From positions 2,046,001-2,110,000 of the forward strand of contig NZ_CP014692.1 in the NCBI RefSeq assembly GCF_002005445.1: DNA of 64,000 nucleotides, in the 5' to 3' direction. Positions 55,872 through 64,000 of this stretch are shown here, one piece after another (the first letter of the stretch is position 1; the number at the start of each line of letters is the position of its first letter). The notes beneath the pieces were generated by a model, which was given only the letters and a program-made list of their open reading frames with translations, was not told the origin of the DNA and searched no databases. The position numbers and the translations under genes are program-made. The DNA is from Acetobacter aceti. Lineage in GTDB: Bacteria; Pseudomonadota; Alphaproteobacteria; Acetobacterales; Acetobacteraceae.

Positions 55872-57041
55872 TCAGGTCGACTGCGGAACGGCGAAGCAGG
55901 CCACGGAGTGACTGTGAAGGATACGGCAGGCCGTTGTTGCATCCTGCGCCGCAAATCCGACCAGCCGCGCCCGGTAGAGTGAGTTCGCCGTCGGGGAGAC
56001 TTTGGTGACGACAGGGCTGGCGTCGCTATTTCTTCCGATGATGGCCTGCGCCTGCGCCAACGCGACTCTCGCATCAGAACCCGATGAGAACGCGCCGACC
56101 TGCACTGCCCAGCCTCCACCACTGGAGGCTGGGTGGGTATAGGTCACGGGAGTCAGGCGATAGGGCGCAGCGGCATGCGCTGAAGCGGGTTCGACATAGC
56201 TGGCCAGTTCCGCCGGCAATGTCTGCGACCGCACGGCGACCGGCGGCGCCGAGGCCACTTCAACGGCAGGCTGTGGTGGCGCGAGCGGAGCCTCTGGGTC
56301 CGCATGCGGCACATCGCGGTCAACCAGACAGTTTGACGGATCGTAGGCGGCGTCCACATTACGCAGGCAGCCATCGGAAGTCCGTGCCACCGGTCCTGCT
56401 GTTGCAACGGTGTTCTGGGCAACCGTATAGGCTGGCACAGCTCTCGCACGGGCAACCATGACAGGTGACGCAGGCGTCGTCACGGCAGGAACAGCGTCCC
56501 CCAGATGCGGGCTGATTGAAGCGACGTAATTGACCGTCTCATCGGGCAGTGAGCCGCCTGTCTCAAGATACTGCTCCAGGCGTCCCGGACCGGCATTATA
56601 GGCCGCCAGAAAACCGGGCGATCCGAACTTGTCGTAGAGCTGGCGGATATAGCCGGTGCCAGCCATGATGTTGTCGTGAGGTTCGTATGGGTCATTGCCC
56701 AGACCAAACTCCGCCGCCAGTTCCGACCATGTGGCGGGCATGAGCTGCATCAGGCCCATTGCGCCTGAACCTGAGCGTGTCAGATGGCCATTCTGGTATT
56801 CGTGACCGCCCGATTCCTGATGCATGACGGCCCTTACCCACGGTTCAGGGACCGTGAAACGATTGGCCGCCTCGCGGATATAGGGGCCCCACGGGTCACT
56901 GGGGGGACCGGGCGGGGTGTAATCGCCACGCCCCCACTGGGACGGGCTTCCTCCGGGCCGTGAACCACCGCTGCATGCGGCAAGACCAAGCATGACACCC
57001 AGCGTCACGGACCGAAAGATTACCGCCTGCCCCCGACTCAT
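55872..57041 (-). CDS. Lytic transglycosylase lipoprotein (SLT domain) with C-terminal SPOR domain
   Basis: I use ATG 57041 (389 residues), preceded by AGGGGG at 7 nt; an ATG nine codons upstream is also open. The N-terminus is a lipoprotein signal with lipobox LAAC (Cys23). The SLT domain (about 50-175) has the catalytic Glu76 in HQESGG, then GAMGLMQLMPATW and AAYNAGPGRLEQYLETGG. A Pro/Ala linker follows, and a SPOR domain (about 315-389: GWAVQVGAFSSGSDARVALAQA, YRARLVGFAAQDATTAC) should bring it to denuded glycan at the septum. It cleaves peptidoglycan to anhydromuropeptides, probably during division. Confidence 0.92.
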   Translation of the reverse strand: MSRGQAVIFRSVTLGVMLGLAACSGGSRPGGSPSQWGRGDYTPPGPPSDPWGPYIREAANRFTVPEPWVRAVMHQESGGHEYQNGHLTRSGSGAMGLMQLMPATWSELAAEFGLGNDPYEPHDNIMAGTGYIRQLYDKFGSPGFLAAYNAGPGRLEQYLETGGSLPDETVNYVASISPHLGDAVPAVTTPASPVMVARARAVPAYTVAQNTVATAGPVARTSDGCLRNVDAAYDPSNCLVDRDVPHADPEAPLAPPQPAVEVASAPPVAVRSQTLPAELASYVEPASAHAAAPYRLTPVTYTHPASSGGGWAVQVGAFSSGSDARVALAQAQAIIGRNSDASPVVTKVSPTANSLYRARLVGFAAQDATTACRILHSHSVACFAVPQST

Positions 57042-57285
57042 CCTGAGCCCCCTTGAAAGAATGGACATATCCCAACATTACACTTGTGTATGCCAATGGA
57101 AAATTAAGGCGAAAATGAGATAAGTTTGCTCTGGATCAACGGATGCGACAGATTTTCCTTGGTTGACGCAGACTGTCTGAGCTGGCATGTGGCCTGCCCT
57201 TAGATTGCGTGCGGGTCTTCTGGTCGCACCATATACCGTCGGGGACTCGCGTCCTCTGCCACGAATACAATGCGACAGGTTTCAT

Positions 57286-57624
57286 ATGGCTCAGCCCGAA
57301 CTCGGTTCCAAACGCGTCTGCGTCTCGTGCGGCGCTCGTTTCTATGACCTCACAAAAGACCCGGCTGTTTGCCCGAAATGCGGGACAGAGCAGCCGGCTG
57401 AAGTGCCCCGCCTCAAGCGAACGGGCGAGATTGTCCCGACCTCGCCCGTCAAGGCTCCAAAACCGACGACCGGAGAGGATGATGTCGATGATATCGACAT
57501 CGTGGCTGACGATGATGACGACGATGATGATGTGATCGAGGATACGTCTGATCTCGATGACGATGCCGACGACATCAGTTCGGACATTGATGTACCGTCA
57601 GAAAAAGACGAACACGACTCCTGA
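57286..57624 (+). CDS. TIGR02300 (FYDLN acid) family zinc-ribbon protein
   Basis: The 112-residue protein begins MAQPELGSKRVCVSCGARFYDL, a small zinc ribbon with Cys12, Cys15, Cys29 and Cys32. The FYDL text defines the family. The rest is extremely acidic, with an unbroken run of eight aspartates (about residues 77-84) and more Asp/Glu to the end. Members are almost limited to alphaproteobacteria; the function is unknown. ATG 57286 fits the family start. A terminator follows 10 nt after the stop. The 217 bp upstream (57069-57285) show no other gene. Confidence 0.93.
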   Translation: MAQPELGSKRVCVSCGARFYDLTKDPAVCPKCGTEQPAEVPRLKRTGEIVPTSPVKAPKPTTGEDDVDDIDIVADDDDDDDDVIEDTSDLDDDADDISSDIDVPSEKDEHDS

Positions 57625-57634
57625 CGCCACAAGA

Positions 57635-57674
57635 AAACAGGGCTCTGCCGAACGCGACAGGGCCCTGTTTCTTT
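57635..57674 (+). terminator. Intrinsic terminator after the TIGR02300 gene
   Basis: AAACAGGGCTCTG (57635-57647) pairs with CAGGGCCCTGTTT (to 57670) with one G-T wobble, followed by CTTTGCTT. Confidence 0.75.
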
Positions 57675-57813
57675 GCTTGATGCCGCGCTCGGGGTTTTGA
57701 GAAAACAGACCTGATCCTGCGATGGGCGCCACAGCTTCAGCTCCGGATTACCCCCGGCTGAAACCTCACATTCCCGCAAAATTGAACCAGATTAAAAGCT
57801 GAAGCTGCCGTTT

Positions 57814-58134
57814 TCAGTCGCGCTCGATCGTGCACTGGAGCGGATGCTGATTCTGCCTTGCCAGATCCATGACGAGGGAAACCTTGCTCTCGGCAACCTC
57901 GTACGTGAAAACACCGCAGACTCCCACGCCTTTCTTGTGCACATGCAGCATGATGTTCGTGGCTTCGTCACGGTTCTTGTTAAAAAAGCGCTCAAGTACG
58001 TGCACGACGAATTCCATGGGCGTGTAGTCATCATTCAGCATGAGGACCTTGTACATCGAAGGTTTTCTGGTTTTGGGAACAGCCCTGACCAGAACGCCGA
58101 TATCCGATGTGTTATCTTCTGAATTCTCCGTCAT
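57814..58134 (-). CDS. clpS: ATP-dependent Clp protease adaptor ClpS
   Basis: ClpS delivers N-degron substrates to ClpAP. I use ATG 58134 (106 residues), preceded by GGGTGAG; an upstream in-frame ATG would add 23 non-conserved residues. Conserved text: [43 protein letters not shown]. The Asp-Asp-Tyr and Thr-Pro-Met pattern frames the N-degron pocket. clpA is not in the window. Confidence 0.95.
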   Translation of the reverse strand: MTENSEDNTSDIGVLVRAVPKTRKPSMYKVLMLNDDYTPMEFVVHVLERFFNKNRDEATNIMLHVHKKGVGVCGVFTYEVAESKVSLVMDLARQNQHPLQCTIERD

Positions 58135-58456
58135 GAAACTCACCCGGCTGCTTCGCGGTGCCGATACCCCCACTCTCCCTGACAGAGAAGGCGGGACTGC
58201 CACGTTTGTCGTGCTTCTCTAAACCGCTCGACTTCGCAAGGAAACAAAAAATCAGGAACAAGGCTACGGAACCCGTTTCGTCGCCCTGTCTGCTTTGAGT
58301 ATAAATCGGCGTCGCCACCGTGCCTCAACTCTCTTAAAAAGAAGTTGCTTTCAAAGCCCCATTTCATTTTGTGATTTCCAAAATATTAGTAATTTTCCCT
58401 CTAGACGATGGATTCGACACTGTTAAGCTATCGCCCAAATACCCATCAGGATTATT
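58135..58456. other. Intergenic region between clpS and the D,D-carboxypeptidase gene
   Basis: This 322-bp stretch has no supported gene. It must contain two divergent promoters. TATACT reads towards clpS (about 58293-58298 on the minus strand) and could be its -10 with a long leader. The plus-strand half is AT-rich near 58370-58400. No hairpin or riboswitch was recognised. Confidence 0.4.
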
Positions 58457-59668
58457 GTGCGCTCCGCCATGAAAAACAACTTTGGATTCCCAACCAGCTC
58501 TTCCGAAGTGAATGACGGCCCGGCTCGCCGCACAGCAAAAATATTCCGCATAAAAATCAAGGCGCTCCCAGCCTTTGATCGCGTTTACAAAAAAGGACTG
58601 GCAGCTTCGCTGGTTCTTTCATCCGTTCTGGCCATCGATTCTGCCCGCGCGCAGTATGTCGGCAATGTCAGCGCCTTTATTGAAGACGCACGAACCGGCA
58701 CCGTGCTGGCGCAGATCAATCCGGACCTTCAGCGCTACCCGGCCAGCCTCACCAAGCTCATGACGCTGTATATGGCTTTTCAGGCCCTGCATGGCGGACA
58801 GATCTCACTGGATCAGTCTGTCCCTGTTTCTGTCAGGGCCGCCACCCGCGAGCCGTCCAAACTCGGGCTTGTTCCCGGCTCCTATATTACGGTTGAGCAG
58901 GCCATTCTGGGCCTTGTCACGAAATCAGCAAATGACGCCGCCTGTGCGCTGGGCGAACTGATTGGTGGGGATGAGATGCGTTTCGCCGCCATGATGACGG
59001 CGCAGGCGCACGCCCTCGGCATGTCCTCTACAACCTTCCGCAATGCGTCCGGCCTTCCTGACCCCGAGCAGGTCACTACGGCCAGAGATCTGGCCACTCT
59101 CGGCCGTCGGCTGATTTCTGATTTCCCACAAGACTATCATTATTTTTCCACGCCCGTTTTCTATTATCATGGACGTGAAATTCCGAACCATAATCCGATG
59201 CTCCGGTTCTATCCGGGCGCTGACGGCATGAAGACCGGCTATACCGCGCAGGCAGGCCTCAATCTTGTGGCCTCCGCCATCCGGGAGAATGTGCGTCTGG
59301 TCGGTGTTGTCATGGGCGCATCGTCAAACGCGCAGCGGACCCGCACCATGGCGGACCTGATGGATCAGGGTTTCCAGGATGAGGGCGTCGCTCCCGTCGA
59401 AAGGCGCGCGATCATACCCCGCCCCCTTATCATTGCCCGCAATACTCCCGCGTCCCGGCGGCATGAACTGCGTCTCTATGCAGCCAGTGGTCTTGGGAAG
59501 AAGCAGCCTCTGCAGGTTGCTGAAGCGCCGCGTGGAGGTCGCCTGAAGAAGCTTGGCATCATTCACTACGTTCTGGCCAGAACGCCCATCACGAAGCACG
59601 CAAAGCCCAGTGAAATTTCCCGGTCAGTCCATAGCGCCGCCAAGCATGGTCATCGCTCCAAGACCTGA
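58457..59668 (+). CDS. D-alanyl-D-alanine carboxypeptidase (PBP5/6-like, DacA family)
   Basis: The enzyme trims the terminal D-Ala of peptidoglycan stem peptides. GTG 58457 (403 residues) has AGGA 5-6 nt upstream; ATG 58469 is an alternative. A long basic N-terminus precedes the export signal (about 45-65, ending ARA-QY). The three active-site motifs of S11 peptidases are SLTK (Ser97, Lys100), SAN (in KSANDAACAL) and KTG (GMKTGYTAQAG). The C-terminal PBP5_C-like domain is short and the last ~60 residues are basic (GKKQPLQVAEAPRGGRLKKL), lacking an obvious amphipathic anchor. Convergent with prmC, 13 bp apart. Confidence 0.93.
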   Translation: MRSAMKNNFGFPTSSSEVNDGPARRTAKIFRIKIKALPAFDRVYKKGLAASLVLSSVLAIDSARAQYVGNVSAFIEDARTGTVLAQINPDLQRYPASLTKLMTLYMAFQALHGGQISLDQSVPVSVRAATREPSKLGLVPGSYITVEQAILGLVTKSANDAACALGELIGGDEMRFAAMMTAQAHALGMSSTTFRNASGLPDPEQVTTARDLATLGRRLISDFPQDYHYFSTPVFYYHGREIPNHNPMLRFYPGADGMKTGYTAQAGLNLVASAIRENVRLVGVVMGASSNAQRTRTMADLMDQGFQDEGVAPVERRAIIPRPLIIARNTPASRRHELRLYAASGLGKKQPLQVAEAPRGGRLKKLGIIHYVLARTPITKHAKPSEISRSVHSAAKHGHRSKT

Positions 59669-59681
59669 GCGGGAGAAGTTT

Positions 59682-60536
59682 TCAGAGCGACAGGACGATT
59701 GCCCTGATGATGCCCGCCAGATCCTTGCAGCATTCCACGACAGACAAACCGGATTGCCCGGCGATCGCGGCGACCTCTTTCTCCTGACCAATCCCGAATT
59801 CCAGAATCGCCAGTCCTTGCGGCGCCAGCAGATCTGATAGTGTGGGAATGATCTGACGGTAAGCATCCAGCCCATCGTCACCGCCATCGAGAGCCGCGCC
59901 GGGCTCATAGGCCACCACGTCTTTCATCAGGCCGGGAAGATCGTCTTTCGGAATGTAGGGCGGATTGGAAAGAACCACGTCGAAACAGGCATTCAGCGGG
60001 TCGCCCCAGTCAGCCACCACAAAATCAGCCCGTGACGCCAGACCATTCAGGACTGCATTTTTCCGCGCCTGTCGCGCCGTTCTCTCGGCCCGGTCCACCC
60101 CTACCCCGAAGGCCTGCGGATATTCACTCAGAGCCGCCAGCAGCAGGCAGCCGCTTCCTGTTCCAAGATCCAGCACCGACGACACAGAGCGGCGGTCAGG
60201 ACGGTGTCGAAGAAGCGCTTCCACAAGCGTCTCCGTATCACCGCGCGGGATCAGGGTATCGGGCGTGACGTCCAGATCAAGCGTCCAGAATCCCTTTTTA
60301 CCACTGAGATACGCCATCGGCTCCCCTGCGCCCCGACGCCGTACGAAACCGGCAAACAGCCCTGTTTCTGCCATGATTTCATCGCCATGTGCGAGTTGCC
60401 AGCTGACTTCCTTGCCATAGGCCAACTCAAACAGCAGCCGGGCTTCCCTGCGGCCCTGCTCGATCCCGCGTTCATCGAGATACACTGAGGCCCGACTGAT
60501 CAGAGCGGCTGCCCGACTATCGTCGCCGGGTGTCAT
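59682..60536 (-). CDS. prmC: Peptide chain release factor N5-glutamine methyltransferase
   Basis: PrmC methylates the GGQ glutamine of release factors 1 and 2. The 284-residue protein has a helical N-terminal release-factor-binding domain (about 1-85), GFWTLDLDVTPDTLIPRGDTETLVE, the SAM-binding VLDLGTGSGCLLLAAL and the catalytic SNPPYIPKDDL. prfA, its frequent neighbour, is not present. It reads away from the small exported protein gene upstream. Confidence 0.95.
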   Translation of the reverse strand: MTPGDDSRAAALISRASVYLDERGIEQGRREARLLFELAYGKEVSWQLAHGDEIMAETGLFAGFVRRRGAGEPMAYLSGKKGFWTLDLDVTPDTLIPRGDTETLVEALLRHRPDRRSVSSVLDLGTGSGCLLLAALSEYPQAFGVGVDRAERTARQARKNAVLNGLASRADFVVADWGDPLNACFDVVLSNPPYIPKDDLPGLMKDVVAYEPGAALDGGDDGLDAYRQIIPTLSDLLAPQGLAILEFGIGQEKEVAAIAGQSGLSVVECCKDLAGIIRAIVLSL

Positions 60537-60627
60537 AACGTATTATAAAGCTGTTTCATGGCATCGGTTTTCGCACACATCGCCGGTTGATGGCGAGCAT
60601 ATCACCACCGGAGAGAGACAGTTTCTT

Positions 60628-61113
60628 ATGGCTGCACGCACTCTTTCGGGCATTTCTCGCCCTTACGGATACAGCATCCTCAAAGCAGCCTGTCTGCTGG
60701 CAATGATAGCCACTCTGACGAACGGTTCGGCATGGGCCGCGCAGTTTGTCGTGGAAGACGGCAAGGCGACGCAGGAAGTTTCGGAGACTTCACGGCTCTA
60801 TATTGATGGCGATCTGGTCGCCACGATGGTGCTGGACGAAAAAACGCCTCAACGTCGGGCCGTCATCACTGTTCCGGACAAGCCTTCCTACACCTATGCG
60901 CTGTGCGGCGAGATCGTGGTGCGGAATGCCGAAGGAAAGACCGAGACCCATCTCGTCACCAGTCAGGGTACACTCCATGACCCTAACGGTCATGTATTTC
61001 AGGCGATGGGAGCAGAAAACTTTACGGATTTCTACCTGATCGATCCTTCATCTCCCACAACAGCCGAGCATGAACCTGGACGCAAGGGCGCCTGCACGGT
61101 CGCAACGAGTTAA
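60628..61113 (+). CDS. Exported protein of unknown function
   Basis: The 161-residue protein has an N-terminal signal (about 15-38, ending SAWA-AQ) and a beta-rich mature part with two cysteines (ALCGEIVV, GACTVATS) that could form a disulfide. TSRLYIDGDLVATMVLDEKTP and VITVPDKPSYTYALCGEI look like a small sandwich domain; I recognise no family. GGAGAGAGA lies about 12 nt upstream. It is monocistronic. Confidence 0.65.
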   Translation: MAARTLSGISRPYGYSILKAACLLAMIATLTNGSAWAAQFVVEDGKATQEVSETSRLYIDGDLVATMVLDEKTPQRRAVITVPDKPSYTYALCGEIVVRNAEGKTETHLVTSQGTLHDPNGHVFQAMGAENFTDFYLIDPSSPTTAEHEPGRKGACTVATS

Positions 61114-61434
61114 GTCGCACCGTTTGAAAGGCGTTGAACCTTTCACATAGATTTGCACGCAATGTTAAAAATACCGGAGAATGTTCTAACGAAGCGCGTT
61201 CGGGATTCTTCTTGAATGAAGCCTGTGTTTCCCGTTTTCCGAACTGCCATGCTACGACAGAAGCATGATGTATGACGGCAGATACGGCGTCGTGCCCCCA
61301 GACAAAAAACTTGTCTTTTTCACATCTGCCATATCGAAAAAATATACATCGTTCCTTCCACAGCACTGCCTTTCTTCCGCGTCGCGCTCTATTGTGCGCG
61401 CCTATAAGAAAATAACGACTTCCAGGGTCCTTTC
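61114..61434. other. dld upstream region with palindrome and candidate promoter
   Basis: No gene is visible in this 321-bp gap. AGACAA-AAAAC-TTGTCT (61300-61316) is a 6-bp inverted repeat, immediately followed by a possible promoter, TTCACA (61319-61324) and TATACA (61343-61348) with an 18-bp spacer, about 85 bp before dld. An operator next to the -35 would suit substrate-dependent control of lactate oxidation; this is inference. Confidence 0.4.
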
Positions 61435-63150
61435 ATGATGTCCTCTTCCCAGAACAGCCCCGAACTTGTTTCAGCCCTGAAAACCATTGTCGGCCACGCG
61501 CATGTCATGACAGGCGACGCCGCCACGTACCGGTTTACGCATGGCTTTCGCTTTGGGGCCGGCAGGGTGCTCGCGGCCGTGCAGCCCGGTTCTCTTGTGG
61601 AACTCTGGCGCGTGGCGAAAGCCTGCACTGACGACGGCAAGATCATCATCATGCAGGCGGCCAATACCGGTCTGACCGGCGGCTCCACCCCAGACGGCAA
61701 TGATTATGACCGCGACATCGTGCTTATCAGCACCCTGCGGCTGGATCGCTCGCATCTGATCGGTGAAGGCAGGCAGGTGGTCTGCCTGCCGGGTGCCACG
61801 CTTTACGAACTGGAAAGCAAGCTGGCCGCCATCGGGCGTGAACCTCACTCGGTGATTGGTTCTTCCTGTATCGGCGCATCGGTTCTGGGTGGTGTCAGCA
61901 ACAACTCTGGCGGCGCACTGGTTCAGCGCGGACCGGCCTACACCGAAATGGCGATTTTCGGTCAGGTCGGTGAGGATGGACAACTTCACCTCGTCAACCA
62001 TCTGGGCATCCGGCTTGGCAATGATCCGGAAGCCATGCTCCGCAAGCTGGAAGACGGCAGTTTCTCGGAAGCCGATATCGACTGGAATGCCGGACGTGGC
62101 CATGACGGCCAGTATATCAGCCACGTCCGCGAGATCGACGCCGACTCCCCTGCCCGCTTCAATGCCGACCCGGCGCGCTGGCACGAGGCAGCCGGTTGCG
62201 CGGGTAAGCTGGTCACCTTTGCCGTGCGCCTCGATACGTTTCCGGCCGAGAAGAACACCGGTGTTTTCTATATCGGCACCAACAGCACCGATGAACTGGA
62301 AGACCTGCGCCGTCATCTGCTGACAGGCTTTGATACTTTACCGATTGCCGGTGAATACATCCACCGCGACGCTTTCAACATTGCTGAGAAATACGGCAAG
62401 GATACGTTTGCGGTCATTCGTTATTTCGGCACAAAAGTCCTGCCGAAAATGTTCGCCATGAAGTCGCGTTTTGATATCTACGCCAAAAAACTCGGCTTCC
62501 TACCAGAGCATTTCAGCGATCGGGCGATGCAGGCCCTGAGTTACCTTCTACCCCAGCAGCTTCCGCAGCGGATGCTGAATTATCGTGACCGGTTCGAACA
62601 TCATCTGATGCTGAAAATATCTGCCGACCTCACGGGTCCGGTGCAGGCTTATCTAACGGACTTCTTCGGTAAAGCGTCCGGCGAGTTTTTCGAATGCACC
62701 GCCGATGAAGGCAAGCGCGCCTTCCTGCATCGCTTTGCCGCAGCGGGCGCCGCCATCCGTTATCGTGCCGTGCATCATCAGGAAGCGGAAGATATCGTTG
62801 CGCTCGACATCGCCCTGCGGCGTAATGACCGGGAATGGTTCGAGACACTCCCACAAGAGATTGAAGACAAGCTGATCGTCAAACTCTATTACGGCCATTT
62901 CCTGTGCCATGTGATGCATCAGGATTACGTCGTGAAAAAGGGTTATGACGCCATGGAAGTTGAACATTCCATGCTGCCCGGCCTTGACGCCCGAGGTGCG
63001 AAATACCCTGCCGAGCACAATGTCGGGCATCTCTATCAGGCTCCGCAGGAGATGCTGGATCACTACCGTTCGCTTGATCCGTGCAACTGCATGAATCCGG
63101 GGATCGGCAAGGCGACGAAACGGAAGAACTGGGTGTCGGAGAGCGTTTGA
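61435..63150 (+). CDS. dld: Quinone-dependent D-lactate dehydrogenase
   Basis: Dld oxidises D-lactate to pyruvate at the inner face of the membrane and reduces quinone. The 571-residue protein has the FAD-binding_4 domain with IIMQAANTGLTGGSTPDG, CLPGATLYELESKLAAIGRE and SVIGSSCIGASVLGGVSNNSGG. The membrane-binding lactate dehydrogenase domain follows, ending HNVGHLYQAPQEMLDHYRSLDPCNCMNPGIGK. The length and this C-terminal text match E. coli Dld rather than the shorter glycolate-oxidase-type enzymes. ATG 61435 is followed by another ATG; AGGG lies 9 nt upstream. No lactate regulator is adjacent; the mctP-type permease is about 26 kb away. Confidence 0.96.
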   Translation: MMSSSQNSPELVSALKTIVGHAHVMTGDAATYRFTHGFRFGAGRVLAAVQPGSLVELWRVAKACTDDGKIIIMQAANTGLTGGSTPDGNDYDRDIVLISTLRLDRSHLIGEGRQVVCLPGATLYELESKLAAIGREPHSVIGSSCIGASVLGGVSNNSGGALVQRGPAYTEMAIFGQVGEDGQLHLVNHLGIRLGNDPEAMLRKLEDGSFSEADIDWNAGRGHDGQYISHVREIDADSPARFNADPARWHEAAGCAGKLVTFAVRLDTFPAEKNTGVFYIGTNSTDELEDLRRHLLTGFDTLPIAGEYIHRDAFNIAEKYGKDTFAVIRYFGTKVLPKMFAMKSRFDIYAKKLGFLPEHFSDRAMQALSYLLPQQLPQRMLNYRDRFEHHLMLKISADLTGPVQAYLTDFFGKASGEFFECTADEGKRAFLHRFAAAGAAIRYRAVHHQEAEDIVALDIALRRNDREWFETLPQEIEDKLIVKLYYGHFLCHVMHQDYVVKKGYDAMEVEHSMLPGLDARGAKYPAEHNVGHLYQAPQEMLDHYRSLDPCNCMNPGIGKATKRKNWVSESV

Positions 63151-63284
63151 GGAGAACGAGTTAGATGGGGCGGATGCGTCTGCTTCCGCCTACAAGTCGG
63201 ACTTCGTCGGCAAGATTTGTGCTTCCGGAAAGTTGACATGAGTGCTCAGCGTGCCAATGTTGGTTGCCGCCAATCCCGGAGCGT

Positions 63285-64000
<716 letters not shown>

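Noticed and set aside
55757..56122. 122-codon upstream extension of truB
   Set aside because: It runs antiparallel in frame through the 3' part of the SPOR-domain gene; a good ribosome site and the conserved N-terminus place the start at 55756.

Overview
The window looks like a chromosomal segment of an alphaproteobacterium, most likely an acetic acid bacterium or other Acetobacteraceae. The evidence is indirect: moderately high GC, alphaproteobacterial gene orders (metZ-apaG, pyrB-pyrC-plsY-dprA-topA-rnr, thiO-thiS-thiG-thiE), a SAM-II riboswitch, a TIGR02300 (FYDLN-acid) protein, DUF1491, and a quinone-linked D-lactate dehydrogenase. No 16S gene is present, so genus is not assigned. Most of the window is dense housekeeping sequence. 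I did not find a clearly new system such as a defence island, CRISPR array or large biosynthetic cluster.

Layout. 1-5.6 kb: tripartite RND efflux operon (outer-membrane factor cut by the window edge, inner-membrane pump, lipoprotein adaptor) with a divergent TetR repressor and a perfect palindrome between them. 5.6-10.2 kb: AsmA-like protein, a SAM-II riboswitch ahead of metZ-apaG, then folE. 10.3-15.3 kb: TPR/GT9-like protein, parE, and two divergent exported proteins with basic tails. 15.4-18.3 kb: cysteine-free Rrf2 regulator divergent from cysK, then an OmpA-type protein. 18.6-31 kb: a nine-gene run on the minus strand, gltX > pyrB > pyrC-like > plsY > dprA > topA > rnr > S41 protease > DUF1491, mostly joined by ATGA overlaps. 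31-35.7 kb: FUSC-type exporter, LysR regulator, MctP-like monocarboxylate symporter with a 59-residue DUF3311 partner. 35.8-41 kb: selO, ftsK, a pseudouridine synthase. 41-46.7 kb: an orphan DXD glycosyltransferase, the thiOSGE operon, a small exported protein and an N-formylglutamate amidohydrolase-like enzyme.

46.8-49.8 kb is the only clearly accessory stretch. It holds an intact tRNA-Val(GAC), a tyrosine-integrase remnant, a decayed IS3-family element with one recognisable end, and an orphan family-4-type glycosyltransferase. It reads as the scar of an element once inserted beside the tRNA.

49.8-64 kb returns to core genes: lolA, a nitronate monooxygenase-like protein with a cysteine cluster, pnp, rpsO, truB, a SPOR-domain lytic transglycosylase, a TIGR02300 protein, clpS, a D,D-carboxypeptidase, prmC, a small exported protein, dld, and the end of a flavin monooxygenase cut by the right edge.

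Functional themes: sulfur amino acid supply under two controls (SAM-II on metZ; probably Rrf2 on cysK), lactate and monocarboxylate use (dld, mctP), envelope upkeep (RND pump, AsmA, OmpA, LolA, transglycosylase, carboxypeptidase), pyrimidine and thiamine synthesis, and RNA turnover (rnr, pnp).
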